The notes: a model not told the origin generated them from the letters alone. Counted from the first letter of the stretch, positions 38,793-48,315 are shown. The stretch: DNA of 64,000 nt from Marinomonas sp. CT5 (GCF_018336975.1 NZ_CP025572.1:3970695-4034694), one strand, 5' to 3'. Made by a program: numbers and translations.

Positions 38793-40256
38793 TTGAGCAT
38801 CTCTCATTTTGAATTCGACCTACGCTTTATGGATTGCCCCTTATACGAAAAAATTGCCAACCAAATTGAACATCAAGTTCATGAAGGTATTTTTTTGCCG
38901 GGCGCAAAAATTCCCTCGGTACGAAAATCCAGCAAACAAATGGAAGTAAGTGTGGCAACCGTTTTGCAAGCTTATAGTTTGTTAGAAGACAGAGGGGTGA
39001 TCAAAGCACGGCCTCAAAAAGGCTACTTTGTCCAAGAGATCCAACCCCAAGTATTAGAACAAGCAAAAATTGAGCCCACACAAAATGACACCAGTATCCA
39101 CACTCTACTGCGTCGTTTGCTGCATACATCACAAAATAACCATGTCATTCAATTTGGCGCAGCCATTCCTAAAAGCCAATTTTTACCTATCAGACAACTA
39201 CAGCGCTCGGTAGGTCGATTAATGCGCCTTGAGCCAGAAATATGTGCCGCTTATGAGTTCACCCCAGGTTCTCTCAGCTTACGCCGTCAAATAGCCATAC
39301 GTATGCTTGATAGCGGCTGCCAACTGCAACCAGACGACATAACCATTACTTTAGGGTGCCAAAATGCACTGATGCTCTCACTGCAAGCGGTGGCAACAGC
39401 AGGTGATACCATCGCGATTGAAAGTCCTGCTTATCATGGTGTTTTACAGGCAATTGAAGTTCTAAATTTAAAAGCGGTGGAAATCCCTTGCTATGCAGAA
39501 ACAGGCATAGACTTAGACTTATTAGAAAAGGCCGCTGAAGAATGGCAAATAAAGGCCTGCATTGTGACTCCAAACAACCAAAACCCAAGCGGTGCAACCC
39601 TAAATCACCAGGCCAGACAACGTATCATTCATCAGTCGCTGATGCACAATTTCACTATTATAGAAGACGATGTATACGGGGAATTAAGCTATAAAGACAA
39701 ACACGAACGTTCCTTAAAAGCAGACGATAAAAATAACAGCATTATTTATTGCAGCTCTTTTTCTAAAAGTATTGCTCCTGGGTTTCGTATCGGCTGGATC
39801 GTCGGTGGTCAATTTCAGACGAAGATTGAACATTATGCTTATGTTCAATCTTTGGCTATTCCCACTTTAACACAAACAGCTATCGCCAATTTTCTAGAAA
39901 ACGGTGCTTATGATAGACACCTAAGAAAAACTCGACTGGCTTACCAAGACAACTTAGCTCGCTGCCAAGCTCTTATTCAGCAACATTTTCCAGAAGGTAC
40001 GACAACATCAAACCCACGTGGTGGTTTCTTGTTATGGGTTACACTCCCCAGTGCAGTCAATGCTATGCTGCTTCATACCCAAGCTCTAGAAATTGGCATT
40101 GGTTTACTACCTGGTCTAGCCTTTAGTTTAACGGCTCAATTTAGTCATCATTTCAGACTGAACTATGCACTAACTTGGGATAATAAAACGGATGCCGCAC
40201 TAAAAGAACTCGGCAAACTTTGTTATTCACAATTACATTCAAGTAGGGCCTCTTAA
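38793..40256 (+). CDS. MocR/PdxR-type regulator: GntR helix-turn-helix fused to aminotransferase
   Basis: 487 residues. A GntR winged helix (about 15-85: YEKIANQIEHQVHEGIFLPG, KQMEVSVATVLQAYSLLEDR) is fused to a fold-type I PLP domain (about 115-480). The PLP Lys is in SSFSKSIAPGFRIGW and the substrate segment is TPNNQNPSG. Such proteins use PLP or an amino-acid adduct as effector. The frame starts at TTG 38793 with no good ribosome site; an in-frame ATG at 38829 would remove 12 residues. Targets are unknown; no vitamin B6 or amino-acid gene lies beside it. Confidence 0.85.
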   Translation: MSISHFEFDLRFMDCPLYEKIANQIEHQVHEGIFLPGAKIPSVRKSSKQMEVSVATVLQAYSLLEDRGVIKARPQKGYFVQEIQPQVLEQAKIEPTQNDTSIHTLLRRLLHTSQNNHVIQFGAAIPKSQFLPIRQLQRSVGRLMRLEPEICAAYEFTPGSLSLRRQIAIRMLDSGCQLQPDDITITLGCQNALMLSLQAVATAGDTIAIESPAYHGVLQAIEVLNLKAVEIPCYAETGIDLDLLEKAAEEWQIKACIVTPNNQNPSGATLNHQARQRIIHQSLMHNFTIIEDDVYGELSYKDKHERSLKADDKNNSIIYCSSFSKSIAPGFRIGWIVGGQFQTKIEHYAYVQSLAIPTLTQTAIANFLENGAYDRHLRKTRLAYQDNLARCQALIQQHFPEGTTTSNPRGGFLLWVTLPSAVNAMLLHTQALEIGIGLLPGLAFSLTAQFSHHFRLNYALTWDNKTDAALKELGKLCYSQLHSSRAS

Positions 40257-40453
40257 GGATGAACTAGGTACCATGAGCTATTACTCAGTAGACGTTTTTT
40301 CATATATAAGTAAAAGTTATGTTTTCTATATTTGCCATCTTTAAATTCATCTGTACAGACAGAGCAAAAAGCGTACAATTCGCATTCTTTTTTAAACACT
40401 CTGCCTCCTTGGCCGATAACTTGAACATCTGAAATAGTAGCTGGCTTGTTGCG

Positions 40454-40864
40454 ATGGAATTTGTTGCACATCCGAGAGACCTTCCATTAGAAATTACACT
40501 AATAGAAGATCAGCCCTTTCCTCAAATAACTGAAGATCGAGCTGGGTTTGTCGGTATTACATATGTCACCCTTCGTCCTTTTGATAATGGGCGCTCGGTT
40601 AGAATTACATTGGAAGAGATAGACCCTAACTTTTGCGTGTCTGGCCGTATTGTATCGTGCAATAAAGAGAACGATGGCTATCACATCGCCATAGAGTTTC
40701 CAACCGCAGAAGAATGCTACTGCGTTCGCATGATAGAACAACTTTCTCAGATCGAACATTATCGACGTCAAGCCAAAATGGCTGGTCGACGACTCAACTA
40801 CAACGAAGCGGCCGCCGAATGGATACAGAAGTTTGCCGCCAGTTTTCCCGCTTTCACTTTATAA
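40454..40864 (+). CDS. PilZ-like domain protein
   Basis: 136 residues. The pattern (MEFVAHPRDLPLEITL, a central beta barrel with FCVSGRIVSCNKENDGYHIA, then VEF-like IEFPTAEECYCVRMIEQL and an amphipathic C-terminus QIEHYRRQAKMAGRRL) resembles a short PilZ-domain protein found in Pseudomonas relatives. The canonical c-di-GMP motifs RxxxR and D/NxSxxG are not clearly present, so nucleotide binding is doubtful. It lies 9 bases before the DUF501 gene, a likely operon. Confidence 0.6.
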   Translation: MEFVAHPRDLPLEITLIEDQPFPQITEDRAGFVGITYVTLRPFDNGRSVRITLEEIDPNFCVSGRIVSCNKENDGYHIAIEFPTAEECYCVRMIEQLSQIEHYRRQAKMAGRRLNYNEAAAEWIQKFAASFPAFTL

Positions 40865-40873
40865 TAAGACACC

Positions 40874-41389
40874 ATGACAACCACTCTTTCTCAACGTGAT
40901 ATTGATATCATCACTTCCCAGCTAGGACGAACGCCTAGTGGCATTAGTGCCATTGCACATTATTCACCTAATGGCATTCCTCAAGTACTAGAAATGGAAA
41001 CCTGGGTTTTCGAACAGCCTTTTCCTACTCTGTACTGGCTATCTAGCAAAGCCATCGACAAGGCCTTGGCAAAAATCGAAAGTCAGGGTGTTGTCAAAGA
41101 GCTTGAACAACGTATCAAAGAAGACGAAGCTCTACGCGAAGCCCACCATGCTTCACATCGTGATTATATTGCTAGGCGCTGGGAAGTCATGAGCGACGAA
41201 CACAAAGCCATTATAGAAGAGAAAGGCTTTAAGCCTTTATTTGATAAACTAGGCATTGGCGGTATTGCGAATTGGGACCAAGTAAGATGCTTACACATGC
41301 AATACGCCCATCATCTTGCTGGCAATAATGTTATTGGTCAAATATTGGATGAAGAATACGGCATAAAAGCCATCGCTGACGCTGAATAA
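40874..41389 (+). CDS. DUF501 family protein
   Basis: 171 residues matching the DUF501 pattern: an N-terminal segment near QLGRTPSGISAIAHYSPNG, PFPTLYWLSSK, and the strongly conserved C-terminal VRCLHMQYAHHLAGNNVIG, whose Cys and His residues suggest metal binding. Function is not established. It is co-directional with the PilZ-like gene 9 bases upstream and followed by a strong terminator. Confidence 0.8.
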   Translation: MTTTLSQRDIDIITSQLGRTPSGISAIAHYSPNGIPQVLEMETWVFEQPFPTLYWLSSKAIDKALAKIESQGVVKELEQRIKEDEALREAHHASHRDYIARRWEVMSDEHKAIIEEKGFKPLFDKLGIGGIANWDQVRCLHMQYAHHLAGNNVIGQILDEEYGIKAIADAE

Positions 41390-41411
41390 ATTCATAGCAA
41401 GTAGAAAAACA

Positions 41412-41448
41412 AAAAAGGGGAACAATCTATTAAGTTGTTCCCCTTTTT
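41412..41448. terminator. Terminator after DUF501 gene, bidirectional
   Basis: Perfect 14-bp stem (AAAAAGGGGAACAA with TTGTTCCCCTTTTT) and a 9-base loop; T-tracts on both strands, between convergent genes. Confidence 0.88.
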
Positions 41449-41485
41449 ATTCGTTAGCACTCATGACTCAGAAATAGCCCTTTAT

Positions 41486-41776
41486 TTATTTTAGGCTTTT
41501 AAGCTTTTCTTTCAGCTCTTCAGCCGTCTTAACCGTCGGCAATACTTCACGAATACGATTGAATGCAGCTTGTGCTACTGCAGCTCGCTGAGCATAGGTT
41601 GTTAATGCACCACCGGTCCAACCTGCTAACTTCACCATTTCATTCTTGAAGTTATTTCCGCTAACACCATGTCCACCTAACGCCATTAATGCATCTTCAA
41701 TTTCTAAATAGCTTGGTCGCTCGCCACCAAACTTCATAAAATCATCTTGCTGTACTTCGGCAAACTGTTTTGACAT
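41486..41776 (-). CDS. Conserved-looking small protein, unknown function
   Basis: 96 residues, not recognised. It has a compact soluble composition: an acidic N-terminal part (EVQQDDFMKFGGERPSYLEI), a glycine-rich middle (LMALGGHGVSGNNFKNEM), and a helical C-terminus ending in KTAEELKEKLKSLK. Coding character, clean codon use and its own terminator downstream support a real gene. It is 92 bases downstream of glpK on the same strand and may be read with it, though no glycerol-related role is evident. Confidence 0.6.
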   Translation of the reverse strand: MSKQFAEVQQDDFMKFGGERPSYLEIEDALMALGGHGVSGNNFKNEMVKLAGWTGGALTTYAQRAAVAQAAFNRIREVLPTVKTAEELKEKLKSLK

Positions 41777-41868
41777 TCTCGAAACCCTTTATGATAAAAC
41801 ATCCTTATGTTTAAGTTAGACACATTTTGCCTTTCACACAAGAGATAGCATGTATCAAATCGTAAAAG

Positions 41869-43353
41869 TTAGTCCCTTGTACGTACACGGTCGACCGCTT
41901 TTTGCCAACCTTGATACAATCTCTCGCCTGTGCCCTCAGCCATTGAAGGCTCAAAGCATTTGTCCGCTTTCCACAATGCTTCAATTTCATCCAAAGACTG
42001 ATAAAGACCAACGTGTAAACCTGCAAGAAATGCTGCACCCAATGCTGTCGTTTCCGTCACACAGGGACGCTCTACGGTAATTTCTAATAAATCACTTAAG
42101 AACTGCACCATGACATCATTAATTACCATTCCGCCATCAACACGTAAAGAGCTGAATGTCGCACCATCTTGTGCCATTGCTCCAACAAGGTCTTTTGTTT
42201 GATAACAAACCGAGCGTAAACCCGCACTCACAATATCAGATACACTTGTATCTCGAGTCAAGCCAATCATGGCACCACGAGCATCTGGATCCCAGTATGG
42301 CGCCCCTAATCCAGTAAATGCGGGCACTAAATAAACCGAATCATCATTCAAAGCTTGCTTGGCTAAACTTTGAGTTTCTTTGGCGTCTGAAAATAACTTT
42401 AAACCATCGCGAAGCCACTGAATCGCCGCACCAGCGACAAAAATACTTCCCTCTAAGGCATAAGTAACTTTTCCATTTAGGCGATATCCTACGGTGGTCA
42501 GTAATTTATGTTCTGAGCGAATGGCTTTATCACCCGTGTTCAAAATCATGAAGCAGCCGGTACCGTAAGTACTTTTAACCATCCCCGGAGCAAAACACGC
42601 CTGACCGACTAATGCAGCCTGTTGATCTCCAGCAATACCATTGACTGGAATTTCAGCGCCCAACCAAGAGGCATCAATCACCCCAAAGTCCGCGCTGCAA
42701 TCCATCACTTCAGGGAACAAAACATCACCGATACCTAACAGCTCAATCAGCTCATCATCCCATTCTTGCGTATGAATATTAAACGCCATTGTCCGAGCGG
42801 CATTGGTTGCATCCGTTTTATGAGATTGACCATTAGTGAGTCGCCATAACAAGAAACTGTCAATTGTACCAAATGCCAAACGCCCTGCTTGAGCTTTGTC
42901 TTTAGCCCCATCCACATTATCTAGAATCCAACGAATCTTGGTAGCAGAAAAATAGGGGTCAATCAGCAAACCGGTTTTTTCTTGCACCTTTTCACTTAAA
43001 CCTTGCTCACTTAATGTTTGGCAAAATTCACTCGTCCGTCTATCTTGCCAAACAATCGCGTTATAAACTGGCTTGCCCGTTTCAGTATCCCAAAGTATCG
43101 TTGTTTCGCGTTGATTTGTGATACCTATAGTTGCTAACGCTTGCGCGTCTATCCCTGTATCCTTGAGAACAGATCGACACACAGCTAAAGTAGATGACCA
43201 AATATCTTCCGGATCATGTTCAACCCAACCATCGTTAGGAAATATTTGCGGAAACTCTTGTTGAGACTGGCCAACGCGAGCACCTTTCTCATCAAATAAA
43301 ATCGCTCGAGAGCTGGTAGTACCTTGATCTATTGCAAGAATATAATGGGTCAT
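41869..43353 (-). CDS. glpK: Glycerol kinase
   Basis: 494 residues, FGGY kinase phosphorylating glycerol to sn-glycerol 3-phosphate. Motifs: [16 protein letters not shown] (phosphate loop), [27 protein letters not shown] and the adenosine-motif region [17 protein letters not shown]. Length is normal. The upstream region carries GlpR-type operator repeats. It is divergent from glpR. No glycerol facilitator gene glpF is present in the locus. Confidence 0.96.
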   Translation of the reverse strand: MTHYILAIDQGTTSSRAILFDEKGARVGQSQQEFPQIFPNDGWVEHDPEDIWSSTLAVCRSVLKDTGIDAQALATIGITNQRETTILWDTETGKPVYNAIVWQDRRTSEFCQTLSEQGLSEKVQEKTGLLIDPYFSATKIRWILDNVDGAKDKAQAGRLAFGTIDSFLLWRLTNGQSHKTDATNAARTMAFNIHTQEWDDELIELLGIGDVLFPEVMDCSADFGVIDASWLGAEIPVNGIAGDQQAALVGQACFAPGMVKSTYGTGCFMILNTGDKAIRSEHKLLTTVGYRLNGKVTYALEGSIFVAGAAIQWLRDGLKLFSDAKETQSLAKQALNDDSVYLVPAFTGLGAPYWDPDARGAMIGLTRDTSVSDIVSAGLRSVCYQTKDLVGAMAQDGATFSSLRVDGGMVINDVMVQFLSDLLEITVERPCVTETTALGAAFLAGLHVGLYQSLDEIEALWKADKCFEPSMAEGTGERLYQGWQKAVDRVRTRD

Positions 43354-43418
43354 AGTGAATTCTCTTTGAAATCACAGCCATTCAAAAAGCGAACGGCTAA
43401 ATTGTTGTTTTGTTTTTT

Positions 43419-43446
43419 GAACATGAATATTCAAATACGAATATTC
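43419..43446 (-). promoter_or_regulatory. Probable GlpR operator upstream of glpK
   Basis: Half-site GAACAT (43419-43424) is followed by GAATATTC (43425-43432), AAATAC and GAATATTC (43439-43446). AATATTC-N6-GAATATT has the same arm spacing as the site before glpD and resembles the Escherichia coli GlpR consensus WATGTTCGWT/AWCGAACATW. It lies in the glpK-glpR divergent region, so it may control both. Confidence 0.6.
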
Positions 43447-43524
43447 CTTATTAAAAACCAATGCACACTCGTTTAGCAAGCATCGTTTAACAAGTAATGC
43501 CTTTTATCAGGAGAAGAAAACAAT

Positions 43525-44298
43525 ATGGGTCAACTATCTCGTCAAGACAACATTATCGCCATTGTGAAGGAAAAGGGTTATGTAACTATTGATGAATTGG
43601 CCAGTCAATTTTCCGTTACCCCACAGACTATTCGTCGTGATATCAATGAATTAGCAAAAGCAGACCAAATACGTCGCCATCATGGCGGAGCCAGCTACGA
43701 CTCAAGCACAACAAACGTGGCATACGCCACCAGACAAATTTTGCAGCTCCCAGCAAAAGAACAAATAGCAAAACGTATCGCGGCAGAAATACCCAATAAT
43801 GCCTCTTTGTTTATTAACATAGGCACTACAACAGAAACCGTTGCACGGGAACTATTAAACCATCAAGGTTTGCAAGTTATTACCAACAATCTCAATGTGG
43901 CCACGATTTTAAGTGGCAAAGAAGATTTCACCGTCATTATTGCTGGAGGCACAGTTCGTTCGAGGGACGGCGGTGTAATGGGGGAAGCGACTATCGACTT
44001 TATCAACCAATTCCGTGTGGACTTTGGCATTATTGGTATCAGTGGCATAGACCCAAATGACGGCTCTCTTCTAGATTACGATTATCAGGAAGTACGAGTT
44101 GCTCAGAGCATTATTAACAATTCACGCACCGTCTTTCTGGCAGCAGACAGCGGAAAATTTGGCCGAAATGCGGTGGTCCGCTTAGGCAACATTACCCAAG
44201 TAGATAGACTCTTCACGGACGAACAACCGCCTAAAGCAATCGACAGCCTTATGAAGCAACACAAGGTTCGTTTAGAACTCTGCACCCCTAATAAATAA
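43525..44298 (+). CDS. glpR: Glycerol-3-phosphate regulon repressor (DeoR family)
   Basis: 257 residues. The DeoR helix-turn-helix is at about 3-58 ([47 protein letters not shown]). The sugar-phosphate-binding domain (about 75-255) contains [17 protein letters not shown] and the DeoR C-terminal signature [18 protein letters not shown]. It probably represses glpK and glpD and is released by glycerol 3-phosphate. The ATG has AGGAG upstream. Confidence 0.93.
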   Translation: MGQLSRQDNIIAIVKEKGYVTIDELASQFSVTPQTIRRDINELAKADQIRRHHGGASYDSSTTNVAYATRQILQLPAKEQIAKRIAAEIPNNASLFINIGTTTETVARELLNHQGLQVITNNLNVATILSGKEDFTVIIAGGTVRSRDGGVMGEATIDFINQFRVDFGIIGISGIDPNDGSLLDYDYQEVRVAQSIINNSRTVFLAADSGKFGRNAVVRLGNITQVDRLFTDEQPPKAIDSLMKQHKVRLELCTPNK

Positions 44299-44300
44299 TC

Positions 44301-44331
44301 GGTTGGCGCTTGCTATTTAGTCGCGCCAACC
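44301..44331 (+). terminator. GC-rich hairpin after glpR
   Basis: GGTTGGCGC pairs with GCGCCAACC across a 13-base loop, two bases after the glpR stop. There is no T-run, only TCCTCTCCC, so it may be a weak terminator or an mRNA-stabilising stem. Confidence 0.45.
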
Positions 44332-44423
44332 TCCTCTCCCACACCATTACTCGCCAAAATAAGATTAAATAATCACCAAAACTTAACAAAGTGATGTTGT
44401 CATACGCCAGCCATAGGTTTAAT

Positions 44424-44453
44424 ATCGAACATAAATGTTCATTTTCGAACATA
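44424..44453 (+). promoter_or_regulatory. GlpR operator upstream of glpD
   Basis: The 20-bp site AATGTTCATTTTCGAACATA (44434-44453) matches the Escherichia coli GlpR consensus in nearly every defined position. A third half-site ATCGAACATA (44424-44433) is directly adjacent. It lies 31-60 bases before the glpD start. Confidence 0.75.
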
Positions 44454-44483
44454 ACAATATACATTTTAATCGTGAGGCAAGAT

Positions 44484-45977
44484 ATGAATCACTCCCATTT
44501 TGACCTATTTGTTGTAGGTGGCGGCATTAACGGCACAGGAATCGCTGCGGATGCAGCCGGAAGAGGCTTGCATGTTGGCCTTTGTGAAATGGGAGATTTG
44601 GCTCATGCGACATCATCATCAAGCAGCAAACTTATTCATGGCGGCCTGCGCTATTTGGAGCACTATGAGTTTCGTCTGGTCAAAGAAGCTCTAACGGAAC
44701 GTGAAGTACTTTTAAAAGTGGCGCCACATCTTGTTACTCCATTGCGTTTCCAAATGCCTCATCGCTCCCATTTACGCCCTGCATGGCTCATCCGTATTGG
44801 CTTATTTTTGTATGATCATTTAGGAAAACGTGAAACGCTACTTGGCTCTAAAGGCGTAAAATACGGCACAGACAGCCCATTAAAAGATGATATTAAACAA
44901 GGCTTCGAATACTCCGACTGTTGGGTAGATGATGCACGTTTGGTGGTTACAAATGCACTGAGCGCACAACAAAATGGTGCCTCTATTTTCGCTCGGACTC
45001 GTTGCATCTCTGCCAAACGAATCAATGATCAATGGCACATCAGCCTAGAAAACCAAATTACCCAAGAAGTTGAAGAAATCACCGCCGACGCTTTAGTGAA
45101 TGCGGCTGGCCCTTGGGTATCTTCCTTTATTGAAACCAAAATCGAGAAAAAAGCACCGTACGGTATTCGTATGATCAAAGGTAGCCATATTGTGGTACCC
45201 AAGTTATATCAGCATTCTAATGCTTTTATCATGCAGAACACCGACAAGCGTATCGTTTTCGCCATCCCTTACCGTGAGCACTACACTCTGTTGGGTACAA
45301 CGGATGTGGAATACAAAGGTGACCCAAATGACGTTGCCATTTCCGAAGAGGAAACTCAGTACATTCTCAAAGTGACCAACGACCACTTTAAGAAAACGCT
45401 GTCACCTGCTGATGTTATATGGAGCTACTCAGGTGTTCGACCTTTATTGGAAGACGAATCATCCGATCCATCTGCTGTAACACGTGATTACACCCTACAC
45501 CTAGATGACCAAAATCAAAAAGCACCTTTATTAAGTATTTTCGGCGGCAAAATTACCACATATCGTAAGTTAGCGCTTTCCGCTATGAGCAAATTGACAC
45601 CTTACTTTGACAAACTTGGAGGTGAATGGACTCATAGTAAACCGCTACCTGGAGGGGATTTAGGCATGTCTCTTGAAGCATTCGGAATGAAGCTTCAAAA
45701 AGAATACCCATTTCTTGGAGCACACTTAGCCCACCGATTTGCTAACAGTTACGGCACATTAACTCACACCTTGTTAGAAAACGTGAATAGTGAAAAAGAC
45801 CTTGGTAAACACTTTAGTAATGAGCTTTATCAAGTAGAAGTCGATTATTTAATTAATCACGAATGGGCGCATTCAGCTGAAGATATCCTCTGGCGACGCA
45901 CCAAGCTTGGCATTGAATTTACTTCAGAACAAACAGAGGTTCTTGAAAGTTATGTACAAGCCAAAGTGGCTCAATAA
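44484..45977 (+). CDS. glpD: Aerobic glycerol-3-phosphate dehydrogenase
   Basis: 497 residues, membrane-associated FAD flavoprotein that oxidises sn-glycerol 3-phosphate to dihydroxyacetone phosphate and passes electrons to quinone. The FAD fold starts FDLFVVGGGINGTGIAAD; further motifs are SSSSSKLIHGGLRYLEHYEF, NAAGPWVSSF and SIFGGKITTYRKLA. The ATG at 44484 has GAGG upstream and fits the family N-terminus; the 44391 frame start lies across the operator and is rejected. A terminator follows. Confidence 0.96.
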   Translation: MNHSHFDLFVVGGGINGTGIAADAAGRGLHVGLCEMGDLAHATSSSSSKLIHGGLRYLEHYEFRLVKEALTEREVLLKVAPHLVTPLRFQMPHRSHLRPAWLIRIGLFLYDHLGKRETLLGSKGVKYGTDSPLKDDIKQGFEYSDCWVDDARLVVTNALSAQQNGASIFARTRCISAKRINDQWHISLENQITQEVEEITADALVNAAGPWVSSFIETKIEKKAPYGIRMIKGSHIVVPKLYQHSNAFIMQNTDKRIVFAIPYREHYTLLGTTDVEYKGDPNDVAISEEETQYILKVTNDHFKKTLSPADVIWSYSGVRPLLEDESSDPSAVTRDYTLHLDDQNQKAPLLSIFGGKITTYRKLALSAMSKLTPYFDKLGGEWTHSKPLPGGDLGMSLEAFGMKLQKEYPFLGAHLAHRFANSYGTLTHTLLENVNSEKDLGKHFSNELYQVEVDYLINHEWAHSAEDILWRRTKLGIEFTSEQTEVLESYVQAKVAQ

Positions 45978-46011
45978 TTTACGAGCATAGAAGTCAGATT
46001 TCTATACTTTA

Positions 46012-46045
46012 GCCCACCTAAACGATTGTCTAGGTGGGCTTTTTT
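46012..46045 (+). terminator. Terminator after glpD
   Basis: GCCCACCTA pairs with TAGGTGGGC over a 10-base loop, followed by six T residues: a standard intrinsic terminator. Confidence 0.92.
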
Positions 46046-46094
46046 GATCTACTAAAAGTCATTAACACTTTTCTAAATAGGAATTAAAAAATCA

Positions 46095-46865
46095 ATGGAT
46101 TATGTTTTCTTCGACCTTTCCATTTGGGTCTATCTTTTCCTATTTGGTGCCGCTTTTTTGGCTGGTGTTATCGATTCAATCGCAGGAGGAGGTGGACTAA
46201 TTACCGTACCAGTATTATTGGCTGCCGGACTATCACCTGCTGAAGCGCTGGCTACCAATAAGTTACAAGGGTGTGCAGGAACTGTATCAGCGTCTTATCA
46301 CTTTATTAAAAGAGGCCAAGTTAAACTCTCTGATATGTGGTTCCCGATTCTCATGACAGCAATAGGGGCTATTGGTGGCACCTTATTAGTCTCCTACTTA
46401 GACAGTAGCCTGCTGCTCAAAGCCGTTCCAATCATCTTAATTGCCGTAGCCATTTTCTTTTTCTTTCTCCCTAAAATTCAACCATATATTGCCAGTAAAT
46501 TTTCTCTGACTCATATACAATTTGCTGTGATTATCGGCACCAGCATTGGTTTTTATGATGGCTTAATCGGCCCCGGAACTGGCGCTTTCTTTTCTACGGC
46601 TTATTTGTGTTTAATGGGACTCACAGTGGTATCAGCAACGGCTCATACCAAGGTACTTAATGCCACCAGCAACCTATCCTCTTTAGCTATGTTTGCGTTT
46701 AGCGGACACCTTATCTGGGCACTAGGTATTGTGATGGGAATTGGCCAGTGGTTTGGTGCACAAATTGGTTCGCACCTTGTCATCACCAAAGGCGCAAAAT
46801 TGATTCGGCCCATGGTGATCATTATGTGCTTAGCAATTTCGGTTAAATTACTCCTAGACAATTAA
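46095..46865 (+). CDS. TSUP family permease (TauE/SafE, former DUF81)
   Basis: 256 residues with about eight membrane helices. The N-terminal repeat FLAGVIDSIAGGGGLITVPV and the second-half counterpart FYDGLIGPGTGAFF are the duplicated TSUP motifs. The family moves sulfite, sulfonates or other organic anions, often outward. The substrate is not readable. It converges on the LysR gene with a 4-base overlap of coding ends. Confidence 0.88.
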   Translation: MDYVFFDLSIWVYLFLFGAAFLAGVIDSIAGGGGLITVPVLLAAGLSPAEALATNKLQGCAGTVSASYHFIKRGQVKLSDMWFPILMTAIGAIGGTLLVSYLDSSLLLKAVPIILIAVAIFFFFLPKIQPYIASKFSLTHIQFAVIIGTSIGFYDGLIGPGTGAFFSTAYLCLMGLTVVSATAHTKVLNATSNLSSLAMFAFSGHLIWALGIVMGIGQWFGAQIGSHLVITKGAKLIRPMVIIMCLAISVKLLLDN

Positions 46866-47800
46866 CCCAGCTCGTCAGGGGAGGTCAGAGCATCATCCGG
46901 CGAGTACTCATAACATTGTGTCACTAACCAGCTAAGCAGCTGCTGAACAGGCTCTCGTTGACACTGCATTTCAGGACAAACAAACAAATAAGCATGGCCT
47001 TCGTCTAATGTTTGTGGGAACGGCATCACTAACCTACCCTGCTGAATATCGTCCATCACCAAAGGAGTTCTTCCCAACGCGACACCTTGTCCTGCAATAG
47101 CCGCTTGCACCGCAAGATCACCGCGATTAAAACTAATCCCCCGAGAAGGCTTAATACCTTTTTCATTCACTAGTTGCAGCCACTTTTCCCATTCCGCGTA
47201 AGGGCTAGAAAAGCGCCATTCAGAGTCATCATTCAATAAAGGCACTTGTGCTAATTGACTGGCTTGGGTTAACGCTCTTTGCTGAGCAAACGCAGGACTG
47301 CAAACCGGAAATACTTTATCTTTCATCAAAGGAACCGTGTGCCCTTTTGAACTGTGAACATGACTATGTACAATCGCGACATCTATTCGGTCTCGCTGAA
47401 AATTTACCTCTCTATCGTTTGCCTGTATGCGAAGCTGCAAATCCGGATAAGCTTCTTGTAGACTGCCCAATCTTGGAATCAACCACTTTGTCGCGAAAGA
47501 AGGCATAACAGAAACAGTCAAAATATTAGACGTTTCTTCTTCCTGTAACTCTAAGATCAAATCATTAATTTCATTAAAACTATGGTTTAGCTGCACAGCT
47601 AAACGTGCACCAGCTACGGTCAATTCTAGACGCCGATGATAACGAATAAATAAAGTCAGCCTCAAACGCTCTTCTAGCTGCCGAATTTGCTGGCTTACAG
47701 CCCCTTGCGTTAAGTGCATTTCTTGAGCCGCTTTGGTAAAACTCAAATGACGTGCCGCAATGGCGAATGTACCTAGTCCAGCTAAAGGAACAGACTTCAT
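46862..47800 (-). CDS. LysR family regulator (GcvA-like)
   Basis: 312 residues. The helix-turn-helix is at about 6-64 (LAGLGTFAIAARHLSFTKAA, TQGAVSQQIRQLEERLRLTL), of the GcvA/AmpR subtype; the effector domain has SVMPSFATKWLIPRLG. The frame opens at a GTG (47809), but the ATG at 47800 gives the usual GcvA-type start KSVPLAGL. Its target is unknown; the overlapping TSUP gene is convergent, so it is a neighbour rather than an obvious operon partner. Confidence 0.85.
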   Translation of the reverse strand: MKSVPLAGLGTFAIAARHLSFTKAAQEMHLTQGAVSQQIRQLEERLRLTLFIRYHRRLELTVAGARLAVQLNHSFNEINDLILELQEEETSNILTVSVMPSFATKWLIPRLGSLQEAYPDLQLRIQANDREVNFQRDRIDVAIVHSHVHSSKGHTVPLMKDKVFPVCSPAFAQQRALTQASQLAQVPLLNDDSEWRFSSPYAEWEKWLQLVNEKGIKPSRGISFNRGDLAVQAAIAGQGVALGRTPLVMDDIQQGRLVMPFPQTLDEGHAYLFVCPEMQCQREPVQQLLSWLVTQCYEYSPDDALTSPDELG

Positions 47801-48016
47801 AAAAACCACTCTAAGACAATTTCAGCTACTGCAAAGTAGAAGATGCTTTCAATTAGAAAATCAATAATAAAAGAACTAAACTAAAGGAATATAGTATTAA
47901 TAAACAAATACTTAAGAAATATAATTCCTGATATTTTGATAACATAATTACGCTATGAACTTTCATTTATCTATTTTGCATTAATTCAGCTAATCCAACA
48001 AATCAATTTATATCGT

Positions 48017-48044
48017 TTGTCACACAAAACTAAATAGCTAGAAT
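48017..48044 (+). promoter_or_regulatory. Sigma-70-like promoter of a candidate small RNA
   Basis: TTGTCA (48017-48022) and TAGAAT (48039-48044) are separated by 16 bases, a good sigma-70 match in a region with no plus-strand protein gene. It is followed about 170 bases later by a strong terminator. Confidence 0.5.
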
Positions 48045-48050
48045 TATCGA

Positions 48051-48223
48051 ATCTCTTAGGTTGAACAGCGACCTAATATTTACCAATACAGCCCTAACTG
48101 TATTGCCTCTAAAACATGTCCCACAGTCATGCTTTAGATGAGTATCATCACTCCCCACAGAATGATGTTATTCGCAACTGCTAGTTACTTTTATTGAAGC
48201 CGGACCCTGTCCGGCTTTTTTTT
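48051..48223 (+). ncRNA. Candidate small non-coding RNA
   Basis: Predicted transcript of about 170 nt between the promoter at 48017-48044 and the intrinsic terminator at 48199-48223. It contains an 8-bp hairpin (CAATACAG, 48084-48091, with CTGTATTG, 48098-48105) and a second weaker stem around CATCA...TGATG (48150s-48160s). No open frame with a ribosome site is visible inside, and no gene on this strand could own the terminator. I do not recognise an RNA family. Start and end are estimates. Confidence 0.5.
48199..48223 (+). terminator. Strong intrinsic terminator without a coding gene
   Basis: GCCGGAC-CCT-GTCCGGC followed by eight T residues. It is a textbook terminator; the nearest plus-strand gene upstream ends at 46865, beyond an intervening minus-strand gene. 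Confidence 0.9.
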
Positions 48224-48252
48224 GCTTGAAATTTATAAACGTAAATTTAAGG

Positions 48253-48283
48253 CAAAAAAAACGGCGACCCGAAGGTCGCCGTT
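48253..48283 (-). terminator. Terminator of the GAPDH gene
   Basis: On the minus strand, AACGGCGACC-TTCG-GGTCGCCGTT followed by TTTTTT. The UUCG tetraloop closed by C-G is very stable. Confidence 0.9.
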
Positions 48284-48315
48284 AATAACACATATCAAAT
48301 GTGTCCGGTCATCTG

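Noticed and set aside
40253..40471. 72-codon minus-strand frame with clustered Cys (CELYAFCSVC)
   Set aside because: The Cys cluster is suggestive, but there is no ribosome site, it overlaps the MocR stop and the PilZ-like start, and I recognise no family.
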